Positions 39,344 to 54,000 of a DNA stretch of 64,000 bases are shown here, in pieces. A program made the translations under genes and the position numbers. Below the pieces are notes generated by a model. The model had not been told where the DNA came from. It made no database searches and worked only from the letters and a program-made list of their open reading frames with translations. Numbering within the stretch: position 1 is the stretch's first letter; every line of letters starts with the position of its first letter. The DNA is from Fasciola hepatica (taxonomy: Eukaryota; Platyhelminthes; Trematoda; Plagiorchiida; Fasciolidae), in NCBI GenBank assembly GCA_948099385.1, contig CANUEZ040000196.1, positions 1,967,001-2,031,000 of the forward strand, written 5' to 3'.

Positions 39344-40205
39344 TTGAACGCTCAACTGAGCATTGAAATCCATGGAAGCACTGTACAGCTGTTTCATCCT
39401 CTAAGGGACTCGACTCATCAGCAGTGCACATCGACCGAGCCACCACGGGCACTCCAACAACCGGTGAACCATTGTGAATCGAACAACTTAACAACACAAG
39501 GCAATCGGGGATGGCTCTCAACGCTTTGTTCAACATCTACACTACATGATATAGCACCCTTCCCAAACTCGCTTTAAATTTGAATGGTAAGAACCAGCTT
39601 CGCGCACACCGATCGACTCCTATGATGGATGACTTCTCTGTAGGGGCCTAAGTTCAACCAACGCATTCCCAAATGAACAACTTACACAGCTTCCTTACTA
39701 TGCATGCAATTGATTAGTAGTACGAGATTAGATTAGATTAGATTAGATTTGTATAATATGATTGATCATGCAGCTTGAACGCTCAACTGAGCATTGAAAT
39801 CCATGGAAGCACTGTACAGCTGTTTCATCCTCTAAGGGACTCGACTCATCAGCAGTGCACATCGACCGAGCAACCACGGGCACTCCAACAACCGGTGAAC
39901 CATTGTGAATCGAACAACTTAACAACACAAGGCTATCCGGGATGGCTCTCAACGCTTTGTTCAACATCTACACTACATGATATAGCACCCTTCCCAAACT
40001 CGCTTCAAATTTGAATGGTAAGAACCAGCTTCGCGCACACCGATCGACTCCTATGATGGATGACTTCTCTGTAGGGGCCTAAGTACAACCAACGCATTCC
40101 CAAATGAACAACCTACACAGCTTCCTTACTATGCATGCAATTGTTTAGTAGTACGAGATTAGATTAGATTAGACTAGATTTGTATAATATGATTGATCAT
40201 GCAGC
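39344..40205. repeat. Dimeric higher-order repeat, displaced fourth round
   Basis: It has the same markers as the three rounds at 36325-38910: GGCAATCGGGG, then AAGTTCAACC at about 39650, then AACTTACACAG. It is offset by 1,295 instead of 862 bp because one extra 433-bp monomer separates it from the third round. Confidence 0.82.
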
Positions 40206-43200
40206 TTGAACGCTCAACTGAGCATTGAAATCCATGGAAGCACTGTACAGCTGTTTCATCTTCTAAGGGACTCGACTCATCAGCAGTGCACATCGACCGA
40301 GCCCCCACGGGCACTCCAACAACCGGTGAACCATTGTGAATCGAACAACTTAACAACACAAGGCTATCCGGGATGGCTCTCAACGCTTTGTTCAACATCT
40401 ACACTTCATCATATATAGCACCCTTCCCAAACTGGCTTCAAATTTGAATGGTAAGAACCAGCTTCGCGCACACCAATTGACTCCTATGATGGATGACTTC
40501 TCTGTAGGGGCCTAAGTACAACCAACGCATTCACAAATGAACAACCTACAAAGCTTCCTTACTATGCATGCAATTGATTAGTAGTACGAGATTAGATCAG
40601 ATTAGATTAGATTTGTATAATATGATTGATCATGCAGCTTGAACGCTCAACTGAGCATTGAAATCCATGGAAGCACTGTACAGCTGTTTCATCCTCTAAG
40701 GGACTCGACTCATCAGCAGTGCACATCGACCGAGCCCCCACGGGCACTCCAACAACTGGTGAACCATTGTGAATCGAACAACTTAACAACACAAGGCTAT
40801 CCGGGATGGCTCTCAACGCTTTGTTCAACATTTACACTACATGATATAGCACCGTTCCCAAACTCGCTTTAAATATGTATGGTAAGAACCAGCTTCGCGC
40901 ACACTGATCGACTCCTATGATGGATGACTTTTCTGTAGGGGCCTAAGTACAACCAACGCATTCACAAATGAACAACCTACACAGCTTCCTTACTATGCAT
41001 GCAATTGATTAGTAGTACGAGATTAGATTAGATTAGATTAGATTTGTATAATATGATTGATCATGCAGCTTGAACGCTCAACTGAGCATTGAAATCCATG
41101 GAAGCACTGTACAGCTGTTTCATCCTCTAAGGGACTCGACTCATCAGCAGTGCACATCGACCGAGCAACCACGGGCACTCCAACAACCGGTGAACCATTG
41201 TGAATCGAACAACTTAACAACACAAGGCTATCCGGGATGGCTATCAACGCTTTGTTCAACATCTACACTACATGATATAGCACCCTTCCCAAACTCGCTT
41301 CAAATTTGAATGGTAAGAACCAGTTTCACGCACACCGATCGACTCCTATGAAGGATGACTTCTCTGTAGGAGCCTAAGTACAACCAACGCATTCACAAAT
41401 GAACAACCTACACAGCTTCCTTACTATGCATGCAATTGATTAGTAGTACGAGATTAGATTAGATTAGATTAGATTTGTATAATATGATTGATCATGCAGC
41501 TTGAACGCTCAACTGAGCATTGAAATCCACGGAAGCACTGTACCGCTGTTTCATCCTCTAAGGGACTCGACTCATCAGCAGTGCACATCGACCGAGCCCC
41601 CACGGGCACTCCAACAAATGGTGAACCATTGTGAATCGAACAACTTAACAACACAAGGCTATCCGGGATGGCTATCAACGCTTTGTTCAACATCTACACT
41701 ACATCATATATAGCAAAATTCCCAAACTCGCTTCAAATTTGAATGGTAAGAACCAGCTTCGCGCACACCGATCGACTCCTATGAAGGATGACTTCTCTGT
41801 AGGGGCCTAAGTACAACCAACGCATTCCCAAATGAACAACCTACACAGCTTCCTTACTATGCATGCAATTGATTAGTAGTACGAGATTAGATTAGATCAG
41901 ATTAAATTTGTATAATATGATTGATCATGCAGCTTGAACGCTCAACTGAGCATTGAAATCCATGGAAGCACTGTACAGCTGTTTCATCCTCTAAGGGACT
42001 CGACTCATCAGCAGTGCACATCGACCGAGCCCCCACGAGCACTCCAACAACCGGTGAACCATTGTGAATCAAACAACTTAACAACACAAGGCTATCCGGG
42101 ATGGCTATCAACGCTTTGTTCAACATCTACACTACATGATATAGCACTCTTCCCAAAATCGCTTCAAATTTGAATGGTAAGAACCAGCTTCGCGCACACC
42201 GATCGACTCCTATGATGGATGACTTCTCTGTAGGGGCCTAAGTACAACCAACGCATTCACAAATGAACAACCTACACCGCTTCCTTACTATGCATGCAAT
42301 TGATTAGTATTACGAGATTAGATCAGATTAGATTAGATTTGTATAATATGATTGATCATGCAGCTTGAACGCTCAACTGAGTATTGAAATCCATGGAAGC
42401 ACTGTACAGCTGTTTCATCCTCTAAGGGACTCGACTCATCAGCAGTGCACATCGACCGAGCAACCACGGGCACTCCAACAACCGGTGAACCATTGTGAAT
42501 CGAACAACTTAACAAAACAAGGCTATCCGGGATGGCTATCAACGCTTTGTTCAACATCTACACTACATGATATAGCACCGTTCCCAAACTCGCTTTAAAT
42601 TTGAATGGTAAGAACCAGCTTCGCGCACACCGATCGACTCCTATGATGGATGACTTCTCTGTAGGGGCCTAAGTACAACCAACGCATTCCCAAATGAACA
42701 ACCTACACAGCTTCCTTACTATGCATGCAATTGATTAGTAGTACGAGATTAGATCAGATTAGATTAGATTTGTATGATATGATTGATCATGCAGCTTGAA
42801 CGCTCAACTGAGCATTGAAATCCATGGAAGCACTGTACAGCTGTTTCATCCTCTAAGGGACTCGACTCATCAGCAGTGCACATCGACCGAGCAACCACGG
42901 GCACTCCAACAACTGGTGAACCATTGTGAATCGAACAACTTAACAACACAAGGCTATCCGGGATGGCTATCAACGCTTTGTTCAACATCTACACTACATG
43001 ATATAGCACCGTTCCCAAACTCGCTTTAAATTTGAATGGTAAGAACCAGCTTCGCGCACACCGATCGACTCCTATGATGGATGACTTCTCTGTAGGGGCC
43101 TAAGTACAACCAACGCATTCCCAAATGAACAACCTACACCGCTTCCTTACTATGCATGCAATTGATTAGTAGTACGAGATTAGATCAGATTAGATTAGAT

Positions 43201-44395
43201 TTGTATTATATGATTGATCATGCAGCTTGAACGCTCAACTGAGCATTGAAATCCACGGAAGCACTGTACAGCTGTTTCATCCTCTAAGGGACTCGACTCA
43301 TCAGCAGTGCACATCGACCGAGCAACCACGGGCACTCCAACAACCGGTGAACCATTGTGAATCGAACAACTTAACAACACAAGGCTATCCGGGATGGCTC
43401 TCAACGCTTTGTTCAACATCTACACTACATGATATAGCACCCTTCCCAAACTGGCTTCAAAATTGAATGGTAACAACCAGCTTCGCGCACACCGATCGTA
43501 TCCTAGGATGGATGACTTCTCCGTAGGGGCCTAAGTGCAACCAACGCATTCCCAAATGAACAACCTACACAGCTTCCTTACTATGCATGCAATTGATTAG
43601 TAGTACGAGATTAGATCAGATTAGATTAGATTTGTATAATATGATTGATCATGCAGCTTGAACGCTCAACTGAGCATTGAAATCCATGGAAGCACTGTAC
43701 AGCTGTTTCATCCTCTAAGGGACTCGACTCATCAGCAGTGCACATCGACCGAGCCCCCACGGGCACTCCAACAACCGGTGAACCATTGTGAATCGAACAA
43801 CTTAACAACACAAGGCTATCCGGGATGGCTATCAACGCTTTGTTCAACATCTACACTACATGATATAGCACCCTTCCCAAACTCGCTTTAAATATGAATG
43901 GTAAGAACCAACTTCGCGCACACCGATCGACTCCTATGATGGATGACTTCTCTGTAGGGGCCTAAGTACAACCAACGCATTCCCAAATGAACAACCTACA
44001 CAGCTTCCTTACTATGCATGCAATTGATTAGTAGTACGAGATTAGATCAGATTAGATTAGATTTGTATAATATGATTGATCATGCAGCTTGAACGCCCAA
44101 TTCAGCGTTGAAGTCCATGGAAGTACTGTACAGCTGTTTCATCCTATAAGGGACTCGACTCATCAGCAGTGCATATCGACCGAGCCCCCACGGGCAATCC
44201 AACAACCGGTGAACCATTGTGAATCGAACAACTTAACAACACAAGGCTATCCGGGATGGCTATCAACGCTTTGTTCAACATCTTCACTACATCATATATA
44301 GCACCCTTCCGAAACTCGCTTCAAAATTGAATGGTAAGAACCAGCTTCGCGCACACCGATCGACTCCTATGATGGATGACTTCTCTGTAGGGGCG

Positions 44396-47300
44396 TAAGT
44401 ACAACCAACGCATTCCCAAATGTACAACCTACACAGCTTCCTTACTATGCATGCAATTGATTAGTAGTACGAGATTAGATTAGATTCGAATAGATTTGTA
44501 TAATATGATTGATCATGCAGCTTGAACGCTCAACTGAGCATTGAAATCCATGGAAGCACTGTACAGCTGTTTCATCCTCTAAGGGACTCGACTCATCAGC
44601 AGTGCACATCGACCGAGCCCCCACGGGCACTCCAACAACTGGTGAACCATTGTGAATCGAACAACTTAACAACACAAGGCTATCCGGGATGGCTCTCAAC
44701 GCTTTGTTCAACATCTACACTACATGATATAGCACCCTTCCCAAACTCGCTTCAAATTTGAATGGTAAGAACCAGCTTCGCGCACACCGATCGACTCCTA
44801 TGATGGATGACTTCTCTGTAGGAGCCTAAGTACAACCAACGCATTCACAAATGAACAACCTACACAGCTTCCTTACTATGCATGCAATTGATTAGTAGTA
44901 CGAGATTAGATTAGATTAGATTAGATTTGTATAATATGATTGATCATGCAGCTTGAACGCTCAACTGAGCATTGAAATCCATGGAAGCACTGTACAGCTG
45001 TTTCATACTCTAAGGGACTCGACTCATCAGCAGTGCACATCGACCGAGCCCCCACGGGCACTCCAACAACCGGTGAACCATTGTGAATCGAACAACTTAA
45101 CAACACAAGGCAATCGGGGATGGCTCTCAACGCTTTGTTCAACATATACACTACATGATATAGCACCCTTCCCAAACTGGATTCAAATTTGAATGGTAAG
45201 AACCAGCTTCGCGCACACCGATCGACTCCTATGATGGATGACTTCTCTGTAGGGGCCTAAGTACAACCAACGCATTCACAAATGAACAACCTACACAGCT
45301 TCCTTACTATGCATGCAATTGATTAGTAGTACGAGATTAGATTAGATTAGATTAGATTTGTATAATATGATTGATCATGCAGCTTGAACGCTCAACTGAG
45401 TATTGAAATCCATGGAAGCACTGTACAGCTGTTTCATCCTCTAAGGGACCCGACTCTTCAGCAGTGCACATCGACCGAGCAACCACGGGCACTCCAACAA
45501 ACCGGTGAACCATTGTGAATCGAACAACTTAACAAAACAAGGCTATCCGGGATGGCTATCAACGCTTTGTTCAACATCTACACTACATCATATATAGCAA
45601 AATTCCCAAACTGGCTTCAAAATTGAATGGTAAGAACCAGCTTCGCGCACACCGATCGACTCCTATGATGGATGACTTCTCTGTAGGGGCCTAAGTACAA
45701 CCAACGCATTCCCAAATGAACAACCTACACAGCTTCCTTACTATGCATGCAATTGATTAGTAGTACGAGATTAGATTAGATTAGATTAGATTTGTATAAT
45801 ATGATTGATCATGCAGCTTGAACGCTCAACTGAGCATTGAAATCCATGGAAGCACTGTACAGCTGTTTCATCCTCTAAGGGACTCGACTCATCAGCAGTG
45901 CACATCGACCGAGCCCCCACGGGCACTCCAACAACTGGTGAACCATTGTGAATCGAACAACTTAACAACACAAGGCTATCCGGGATGGCTCTCAACGCTT
46001 TGTTCAACATCTACACTACATGATATAGCACTCTTCCCAAAATCGCTTCAAATTTGAATGGTAACAACCAGCTCCGCGCACACCGATCGACTCCTATGAT
46101 GGATGACTTCTCTGTAGGGGCCTGAGTACAACCAACGCATTCCCAAATGAACAACCTACACAGCTTCCTTACTATGCATGCAATTGATTAGTAGTACGAG
46201 ATTAGATCAGAATAGATTAGATTTGTATAATATGATTGATCATGCAGCTTGAACGCTCAACTGAGCATTGAAATCCATGGAAGCACTGTACAGCTGTTTC
46301 ATCCTCTAAGGGACTCGACTCATCAGCAGTGCACATCGACCGAGCCCCCACGGGCACTCCAACAACCGGTGAACCATTGTGAATCGAACAACTTAACAAC
46401 ACAAGGCTATCCGGGATGGCTCTCAACGCTTTGTTCAACATCTACACTACATGATATAGCACCCTTCCCAAAATCGCTTCAAATTTGAATGGTAAGAACC
46501 AGCTTCGCGCACACCGATCGACTCCTATGATGGATGACTTCTCTGTAGGGGCCTAAGTACAACCAACGCATTCACAAATGAACAACCTACACAGATTCCT
46601 TACTATGCATGCAATTGATTAGTAGTACGAGATTAGATTAGATCAGATTAGATTTGTATAATATGATTGATCATGCAGCTTGAACGCTCAACTGAGTATT
46701 GAAATCCATGGAAGCACTGTACAGCTGTTTCATCCTCTAAGGGACTCGACTCATCAGCAGTGCACATCGACCGAGCCCCCACGGGCACTCCAACAACTGG
46801 TGAACCATTGTGAATCGAACAACTTAACAACACAAGGCTATCCGGGATGGCTCTCAACGCTTTGTTCAACATCTACACTACATGATATAGCACCCTTCCC
46901 AAACTCGCTTCAAATTTGAATGGTAAGAACCAGCTTCGCGCACACCGATCGACTCCTATGATGGATGACTTCTCTGTAGGGGCCTGAGTACAACCAACGC
47001 ATTCACAAATGAACAACCTACACAGCTTCCTTACTATGCATGCAATTGATTAGTCGTACGAGATTAGATCAGAATAGATTAGATTTGTATAATATGATTG
47101 ATCATGCAGCTTGAACGCTCAACTGAGCATTGAAATCCATGGAAGCACTGTACAGCTGTTTCATCCTCTAAGGGACTCGACTCATCAGCAGTGCACATCG
47201 ACCGAGCCCCCACGGGCACTCCAACAACCGGTGAACCATTGTCAATCGAACAACTTAACAACACAAGGCTATCCGGGATGGCTCTCAACGCTTTGTTCAA

Positions 47301-47415
47301 CATCTACACTACATGATATAGCACCCTTCCCAAAATCGCTTCAAATTTGAATGGTAAGAACCAGCTTCGCGCACACCGATCGACTCCTATGATGGATGAC
47401 TTCTCTGTAGGGGCC
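44396..47415. repeat. Seven-unit higher-order repeat, copy 1 (3,020 bp)
   Basis: Seven monomers (anchors 44522 to 47111; 431, 431, 434, 431, 431, 431, 431) are repeated exactly 3,020 bp later. Shared rare markers in the same order are AAATGTACAACC, GATTCGAATAG, GGAGCCTAAG, CATACTCTAAG, AACATATACAC, CAACAAACCGG (an extra A giving the 434-bp unit), CAGCTCCGCG, CAGAATAG, ACAGATTCC and ATTAGTCGTACG. I found about six substitutions between copies (44395, 44695, 45450, 45457, 46143 and 47243 against +3,020). The left edge could be anywhere from about 44327 to 44396. Confidence 0.93.
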
Positions 47416-50400
47416 TAAGTACAACCAACGCATTCCCAAATGTACAACCTACACAGCTTCCTTACTATGCATGCAATTGATTAGTAGTACGAGATTAGAT
47501 TAGATTCGAATAGATTTGTATAATATGATTGATCATGCAGCTTGAACGCTCAACTGAGCATTGAAATCCATGGAAGCACTGTACAGCTGTTTCATCCTCT
47601 AAGGGACTCGACTCATCAGCAGTGCACATCGACCGAGCCCCCACGGGCACTCCAACAACTGGTGAACCATTGTGAATCGAACAACTTAACAACACAAGGC
47701 TATCCGGGATGGCTATCAACGCTTTGTTCAACATCTACACTACATGATATAGCACCCTTCCCAAACTCGCTTCAAATTTGAATGGTAAGAACCAGCTTCG
47801 CGCACACCGATCGACTCCTATGATGGATGACTTCTCTGTAGGAGCCTAAGTACAACCAACGCATTCACAAATGAACAACCTACACAGCTTCCTTACTATG
47901 CATGCAATTGATTAGTAGTACGAGATTAGATTAGATTAGATTAGATTTGTATAATATGATTGATCATGCAGCTTGAACGCTCAACTGAGCATTGAAATCC
48001 ATGGAAGCACTGTACAGCTGTTTCATACTCTAAGGGACTCGACTCATCAGCAGTGCACATCGACCGAGCCCCCACGGGCACTCCAACAACCGGTGAACCA
48101 TTGTGAATCGAACAACTTAACAACACAAGGCAATCGGGGATGGCTCTCAACGCTTTGTTCAACATATACACTACATGATATAGCACCCTTCCCAAACTGG
48201 ATTCAAATTTGAATGGTAAGAACCAGCTTCGCGCACACCGATCGACTCCTATGATGGATGACTTCTCTGTAGGGGCCTAAGTACAACCAACGCATTCACA
48301 AATGAACAACCTACACAGCTTCCTTACTATGCATGCAATTGATTAGTAGTACGAGATTAGATTAGATTAGATTAGATTTGTATAATATGATTGATCATGC
48401 AGCTTGAACGCTCAACTGAGTATTGAAATCCATGGAAGCACTGTACAGCTGTTTCATCCTCTAAGGGACTCGACTCATCAGCAGTGCACATCGACCGAGC
48501 AACCACGGGCACTCCAACAAACCGGTGAACCATTGTGAATCGAACAACTTAACAAAACAAGGCTATCCGGGATGGCTATCAACGCTTTGTTCAACATCTA
48601 CACTACATCATATATAGCAAAATTCCCAAACTGGCTTCAAAATTGAATGGTAAGAACCAGCTTCGCGCACACCGATCGACTCCTATGATGGATGACTTCT
48701 CTGTAGGGGCCTAAGTACAACCAACGCATTCCCAAATGAACAACCTACACAGCTTCCTTACTATGCATGCAATTGATTAGTAGTACGAGATTAGATTAGA
48801 TTAGATTAGATTTGTATAATATGATTGATCATGCAGCTTGAACGCTCAACTGAGCATTGAAATCCATGGAAGCACTGTACAGCTGTTTCATCCTCTAAGG
48901 GACTCGACTCATCAGCAGTGCACATCGACCGAGCCCCCACGGGCACTCCAACAACTGGTGAACCATTGTGAATCGAACAACTTAACAACACAAGGCTATC
49001 CGGGATGGCTCTCAACGCTTTGTTCAACATCTACACTACATGATATAGCACTCTTCCCAAAATCGCTTCAAATTTGAATGGTAACAACCAGCTCCGCGCA
49101 CACCGATCGACTCCTATGATGGATGACTTCTCTGTAGGGGCCTGAGTACAACCAACGCATTCACAAATGAACAACCTACACAGCTTCCTTACTATGCATG
49201 CAATTGATTAGTAGTACGAGATTAGATCAGAATAGATTAGATTTGTATAATATGATTGATCATGCAGCTTGAACGCTCAACTGAGCATTGAAATCCATGG
49301 AAGCACTGTACAGCTGTTTCATCCTCTAAGGGACTCGACTCATCAGCAGTGCACATCGACCGAGCCCCCACGGGCACTCCAACAACCGGTGAACCATTGT
49401 GAATCGAACAACTTAACAACACAAGGCTATCCGGGATGGCTCTCAACGCTTTGTTCAACATCTACACTACATGATATAGCACCCTTCCCAAAATCGCTTC
49501 AAATTTGAATGGTAAGAACCAGCTTCGCGCACACCGATCGACTCCTATGATGGATGACTTCTCTGTAGGGGCCTAAGTACAACCAACGCATTCACAAATG
49601 AACAACCTACACAGATTCCTTACTATGCATGCAATTGATTAGTAGTACGAGATTAGATTAGATCAGATTAGATTTGTATAATATGATTGATCATGCAGCT
49701 TGAACGCTCAACTGAGTATTGAAATCCATGGAAGCACTGTACAGCTGTTTCATCCTCTAAGGGACTCGACTCATCAGCAGTGCACATCGACCGAGCCCCC
49801 ACGGGCACTCCAACAACTGGTGAACCATTGTGAATCGAACAACTTAACAACACAAGGCTATCCGGGATGGCTCTCAACGCTTTGTTCAACATCTACACTA
49901 CATGATATAGCACCCTTCCCAAACTCGCTTCAAATTTGAATGGTAAGAACCAGCTTCGCGCACACCGATCGACTCCTATGATGGATGACTTCTCTGTAGG
50001 GGCCTGAGTACAACCAACGCATTCACAAATGAACAACCTACACAGCTTCCTTACTATGCATGCAATTGATTAGTCGTACGAGATTAGATCAGAATAGATT
50101 AGATTTGTATAATATGATTGATCATGCAGCTTGAACGCTCAACTGAGCATTGAAATCCATGGAAGCACTGTACAGCTGTTTCATCCTCTAAGGGACTCGA
50201 CTCATCAGCAGTGCACATCGACCGAGCCCCCACGGGCACTCCAACAACCGGTGAACCATTGTGAATCGAACAACTTAACAACACAAGGCTATCCGGGATG
50301 GCTCTCAACGCTTTGTTCAACATCTACACTACATGATATAGCACCCTTCCCAAAATCGCTTCAAATTTGAATGGTAAGAACCAGCTTCGCGCACACCGAT

Positions 50401-50435
50401 CGACTCCTATGATGGATGACTTCTCTGTAGGGGCC
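47416..50435. repeat. Seven-unit higher-order repeat, copy 2 (3,020 bp)
   Basis: Second copy of the block at 44396-47415, directly adjacent. In the unit at 48404 it has GGGACTCGACTCATC where copy 1 has GGGACCCGACTCTTC, so the CUGAUGA/CUGAAGA difference in the hammerhead core separates two otherwise near-identical copies. Similarity to the pattern ends by about 50463, where AAATGAACAACC replaces AAATGTACAACC. Confidence 0.93.
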
Positions 50436-50589
50436 TAAGTACAACCAACGCATTCCCAAATGAACAACCTACACAGATTCCTTACTATGCATGCAATTGA
50501 TTAGTAGTACGAGATTAGATTAGATTAGATTAGATTTGTATAATATGATTGATCATGCAGCTTGAACGCTCAACTGAGCATTGAAATCC

Positions 50590-50648
50590 ATGGAAGCACT
50601 GTACAGCTGTTTCATCCTCTGAGGACTCGACTCATCAGCAGTGCACAT
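50590..50648 (-). ncRNA. Hammerhead-like motif, 1-nt shorter, stem II rebuilt
   Basis: A one-base deletion and a substitution give CTCTGAGGAC on plus. On minus, stem II becomes GUCCU-CAG-AGGAU, five pairs with a three-base loop. The core is intact. The deletion makes this the only 430-bp monomer and shifts the recurrent minus-strand open frame, truncating it. A ribozyme fold would tolerate this change while a protein would not. Confidence 0.68.
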
Positions 50649-51019
50649 CGACCGAGCAACCACGGGCACTCCAACAACCGGTGAACCATTGTGAATCGAA
50701 CAACTTAACAACACAAGGCTATCCGGGATGGCTATCAACGCTTTGTTCAACATCTACACTTCATCATATAGCACCCTTCCCAAACTCGCTTCAAATTTGA
50801 ATGGTGAGAACCAGCTTCGCGCACACCGATCGACTCCTATGATGGATGACTTCTCTGTAGGGGCCTGAGTACAACCAACGCATTCCCAAATGAACAACCT
50901 ACACAGCTTCCTTACTATGCATGCAATTGATTAGTAGTACGAGATTAGATTAGATCAGATTAGATTTGTATAATATGATTGATCATGCAGCTTGAACGCT
51001 CAACTGAGCATTGAAATCC

Positions 51020-51079
51020 ATGGAAGCACTGTACAGCTGTTTGATCATCTAAGGGACTCGACTCATCAGCAGTGCACAT
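51020..51079 (-). pseudogene. Hammerhead-like motif with disrupted catalytic core
   Basis: The plus strand reads TTGATCATCT at 51041-51050 where others read TTCATCCTCT. At 51043 this changes the invariant G12 of the GAA core to C, and it also weakens the stem II arm to UGAU. It is the only copy in which I saw an invariant core base changed. A dead ribozyme is expected here. Confidence 0.6.
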
Positions 51080-54000
51080 CGACCGAGCAACCACGGGCAC
51101 TCCAACAACCGGTGAACCATTGTGAATCGAACAACTTAACAACACAAGGCTATCCGGGATGGCTCTCAACGCTTTGTTCAACACCTACACTTCATCATAT
51201 ATAGCAAAATTCCCAAACTCGCTTCAAATTTGAATGGTAAGAACCAGCTTCGCGCACACCGATCGACTCCTATGATGGATGACTTCTCTGTAGGGGCCTA
51301 AGTACAACCAACGCATTCCCAAATGAACAACCTACACAGCTTCCTTACTATGCATGCAATTGATTAGTAGTACGAGATTAGATTAGATTAGATTAGATTT
51401 CTATAATATGATTGATCATGCAGCTTGAACGCTCAACTGAGCATTGAAATCCATGGAAGCACTGTACAGCTGTTTCATCCTCTAAGGGACTCGACTCATC
51501 AGCAGTGCACATCGACCGAGCCCCCACGGGCACTCCAACAACCGGTGAACCATTGTGAATCGAACAACTTAACAACACAAGGCTATCCGGGATGGCTATC
51601 AACGCTTTGTTCAACATCTACACTACATCATATAGCACCCTTCCCAAACTCGCTTTAAATTTGAATGGTAAGAACCAGCTTCGCGCACACCGATCGACTC
51701 GTATGATGGATGACTTGTCTGTAGGGGCCTAAGTACAACCAACGCATTCCCAAATGAACAACCCACACAGCTTCCTTACTATGCATGCAATTGATTAGTA
51801 GTACGAGATTAGATCAGATTAGATTAGATTTGTATAATATGATTGATCATGCAGCTTGAACGCTCAACTGAGCATTGAAATCCATGGAAGCACTGTACAG
51901 CTGTTTCATCCTCTAAGGAACTCGACTCATCAGCAGTGCACATCGACCGAGCAACCACGGGCACTCCAACAACCGGTGAACCATTGTCAATCGAACAACT
52001 TAACAACACAAGGCTATCCGGGATGGCTATCAACGCTTTGTTCAACATCTACACTACATGATATAGCACCCATCCCAAACTCGCTTCCAATTTGAATGGT
52101 AAGAACCAGCTTTGCGCACACCGATCGACTCCTATGATGGATGACTTCTCTGTAGGGGCCTAAGTACAACCAACGCATTCCCAAATGAACAACCTACACA
52201 GCTTCCTTACTATGCATGCAATTGATTAGTAGTACGAGATTAGATTAGATCAGATTAGATTTGTATAATATGATTGATCATGCAGCTTGAACGCTCAACT
52301 GAGCATTGAAATCCATGGAAGCACTGTACAGCTGTTTCATCCTCTAAGGGACTCGACTCATCAGCAGTGCACATCGACCGAGCAACCACGGGCACTCCAA
52401 CAACTGGTGAACCATTGTGAATCGAACAACTTAAAAACACAAGGCTATCCGGGATGGCTATCAACGCTTTGTTCAACATCTACACTACATCATATATAGC
52501 ACCCATCCCAAACTCGCTTCAAATTTGAATGGTAAGAACCAGCTTCGCGCACACCGATCGACTCCTGTGATGGATGACTTCTCTGTAGGGGCCTAAGTAC
52601 AACCAACGCATTCCCAAATGAACAACCTACACAGCTTCCTTACTATGCATGCAATTGATTAGTAGTACGAGATTAGATTAGATTCGAATAGATTTGTATA
52701 ATATGATTGATCATGCAGCTTGAACGCTCAACTGAGCATTGAAATCCATGGAAGCACTGTACAGCTGTTTCATCCTCTAAGGGACTCGACTCATCAGCAG
52801 TGCACATCGACCGAGCAACCACGGGCACTCCAACAACCGGTGAACCATTGTGAATCGAACAACTTAACAACACAAGGCTATCCGGGATGGCTATCAACGC
52901 TTTGTTCAACATCTACACTTCATCATATAGCACCCTTCCCAAACTCGCTTCAAATTTGAATGGTAAGAACCAGCTTCGCGCACACCGATCGACTCCTGTG
53001 ATGGATGACTTCTCTGTAGGGGCCTAAGTACAACCAACGCATTCCCAAATGAACAACCTACACAGATTCCTTACTATGCATGCAATTGATTAGTAGTACG
53101 AGATTAGATTAGATTCGAATAGATTTGTATAATATGATTGATCATGCAGCTTGAACGCTCAACTGAGCATTGAAATCCATGGAAGCACTGTACAGCTGTT
53201 TCATCCTCTAAGGGACTCGACTCATCAGCAGTGCACATCGACCGAGCAACCACGGGCACTCCAACAACCGGTGAACCATTGTGAATCGAACAACTTAACA
53301 ACACAAGGCTATCCGGGATGGCTATCAACGCTTTGTTCAACATCTACACTACATGATATAGCACCCTTCCCAAACTCGCTTCAAATTTGAATGGTAAGAA
53401 CCAGCTTCGCGCACACCGATCGACTCCTATGATGGATGACTTCTCTGTAGGGGCCTAAGTACAACCAACGCATTCCCAAATGAACAACCTACACAGCTTC
53501 CTTATTATGCATGCAATTGATTAGTAGTACGAGATTAGATTAGATTAGATTAGATTTGTATAATATGATTGATCATGCAGCTTGAACGCTCAACTGAGCA
53601 TTGAAATCCATGGAAACACTGTACAGCTGTTTCATCCTCTAAGGGACTCGACTCATCAGCAGTGCACATCGACCGAGCCCCCACGGGCACTCCAACAACC
53701 GGTGAACCATTGTGAATCGAACAACTTAACAACACAAGGCTATCCGGGATGGCTCTCAACGCTTTGTTCAACATCTACACTACATCATATAGCACCCTTC
53801 CCAAACTCGCTTTAAATTTGAATGGTAAGCACCAGCTTCGCGCACACCGATCGACTCCCATGATGGATGACTTCTCTATAGGGGCCTAAGTACAACCAAC
53901 GCATTCCCAAATGAACAACCTACACAGCTTCCTTACTATGCATGCAATTGATTAGTTGTACGAGATTAGATTAGATTCGAATAGATTTGTATAATATGAT

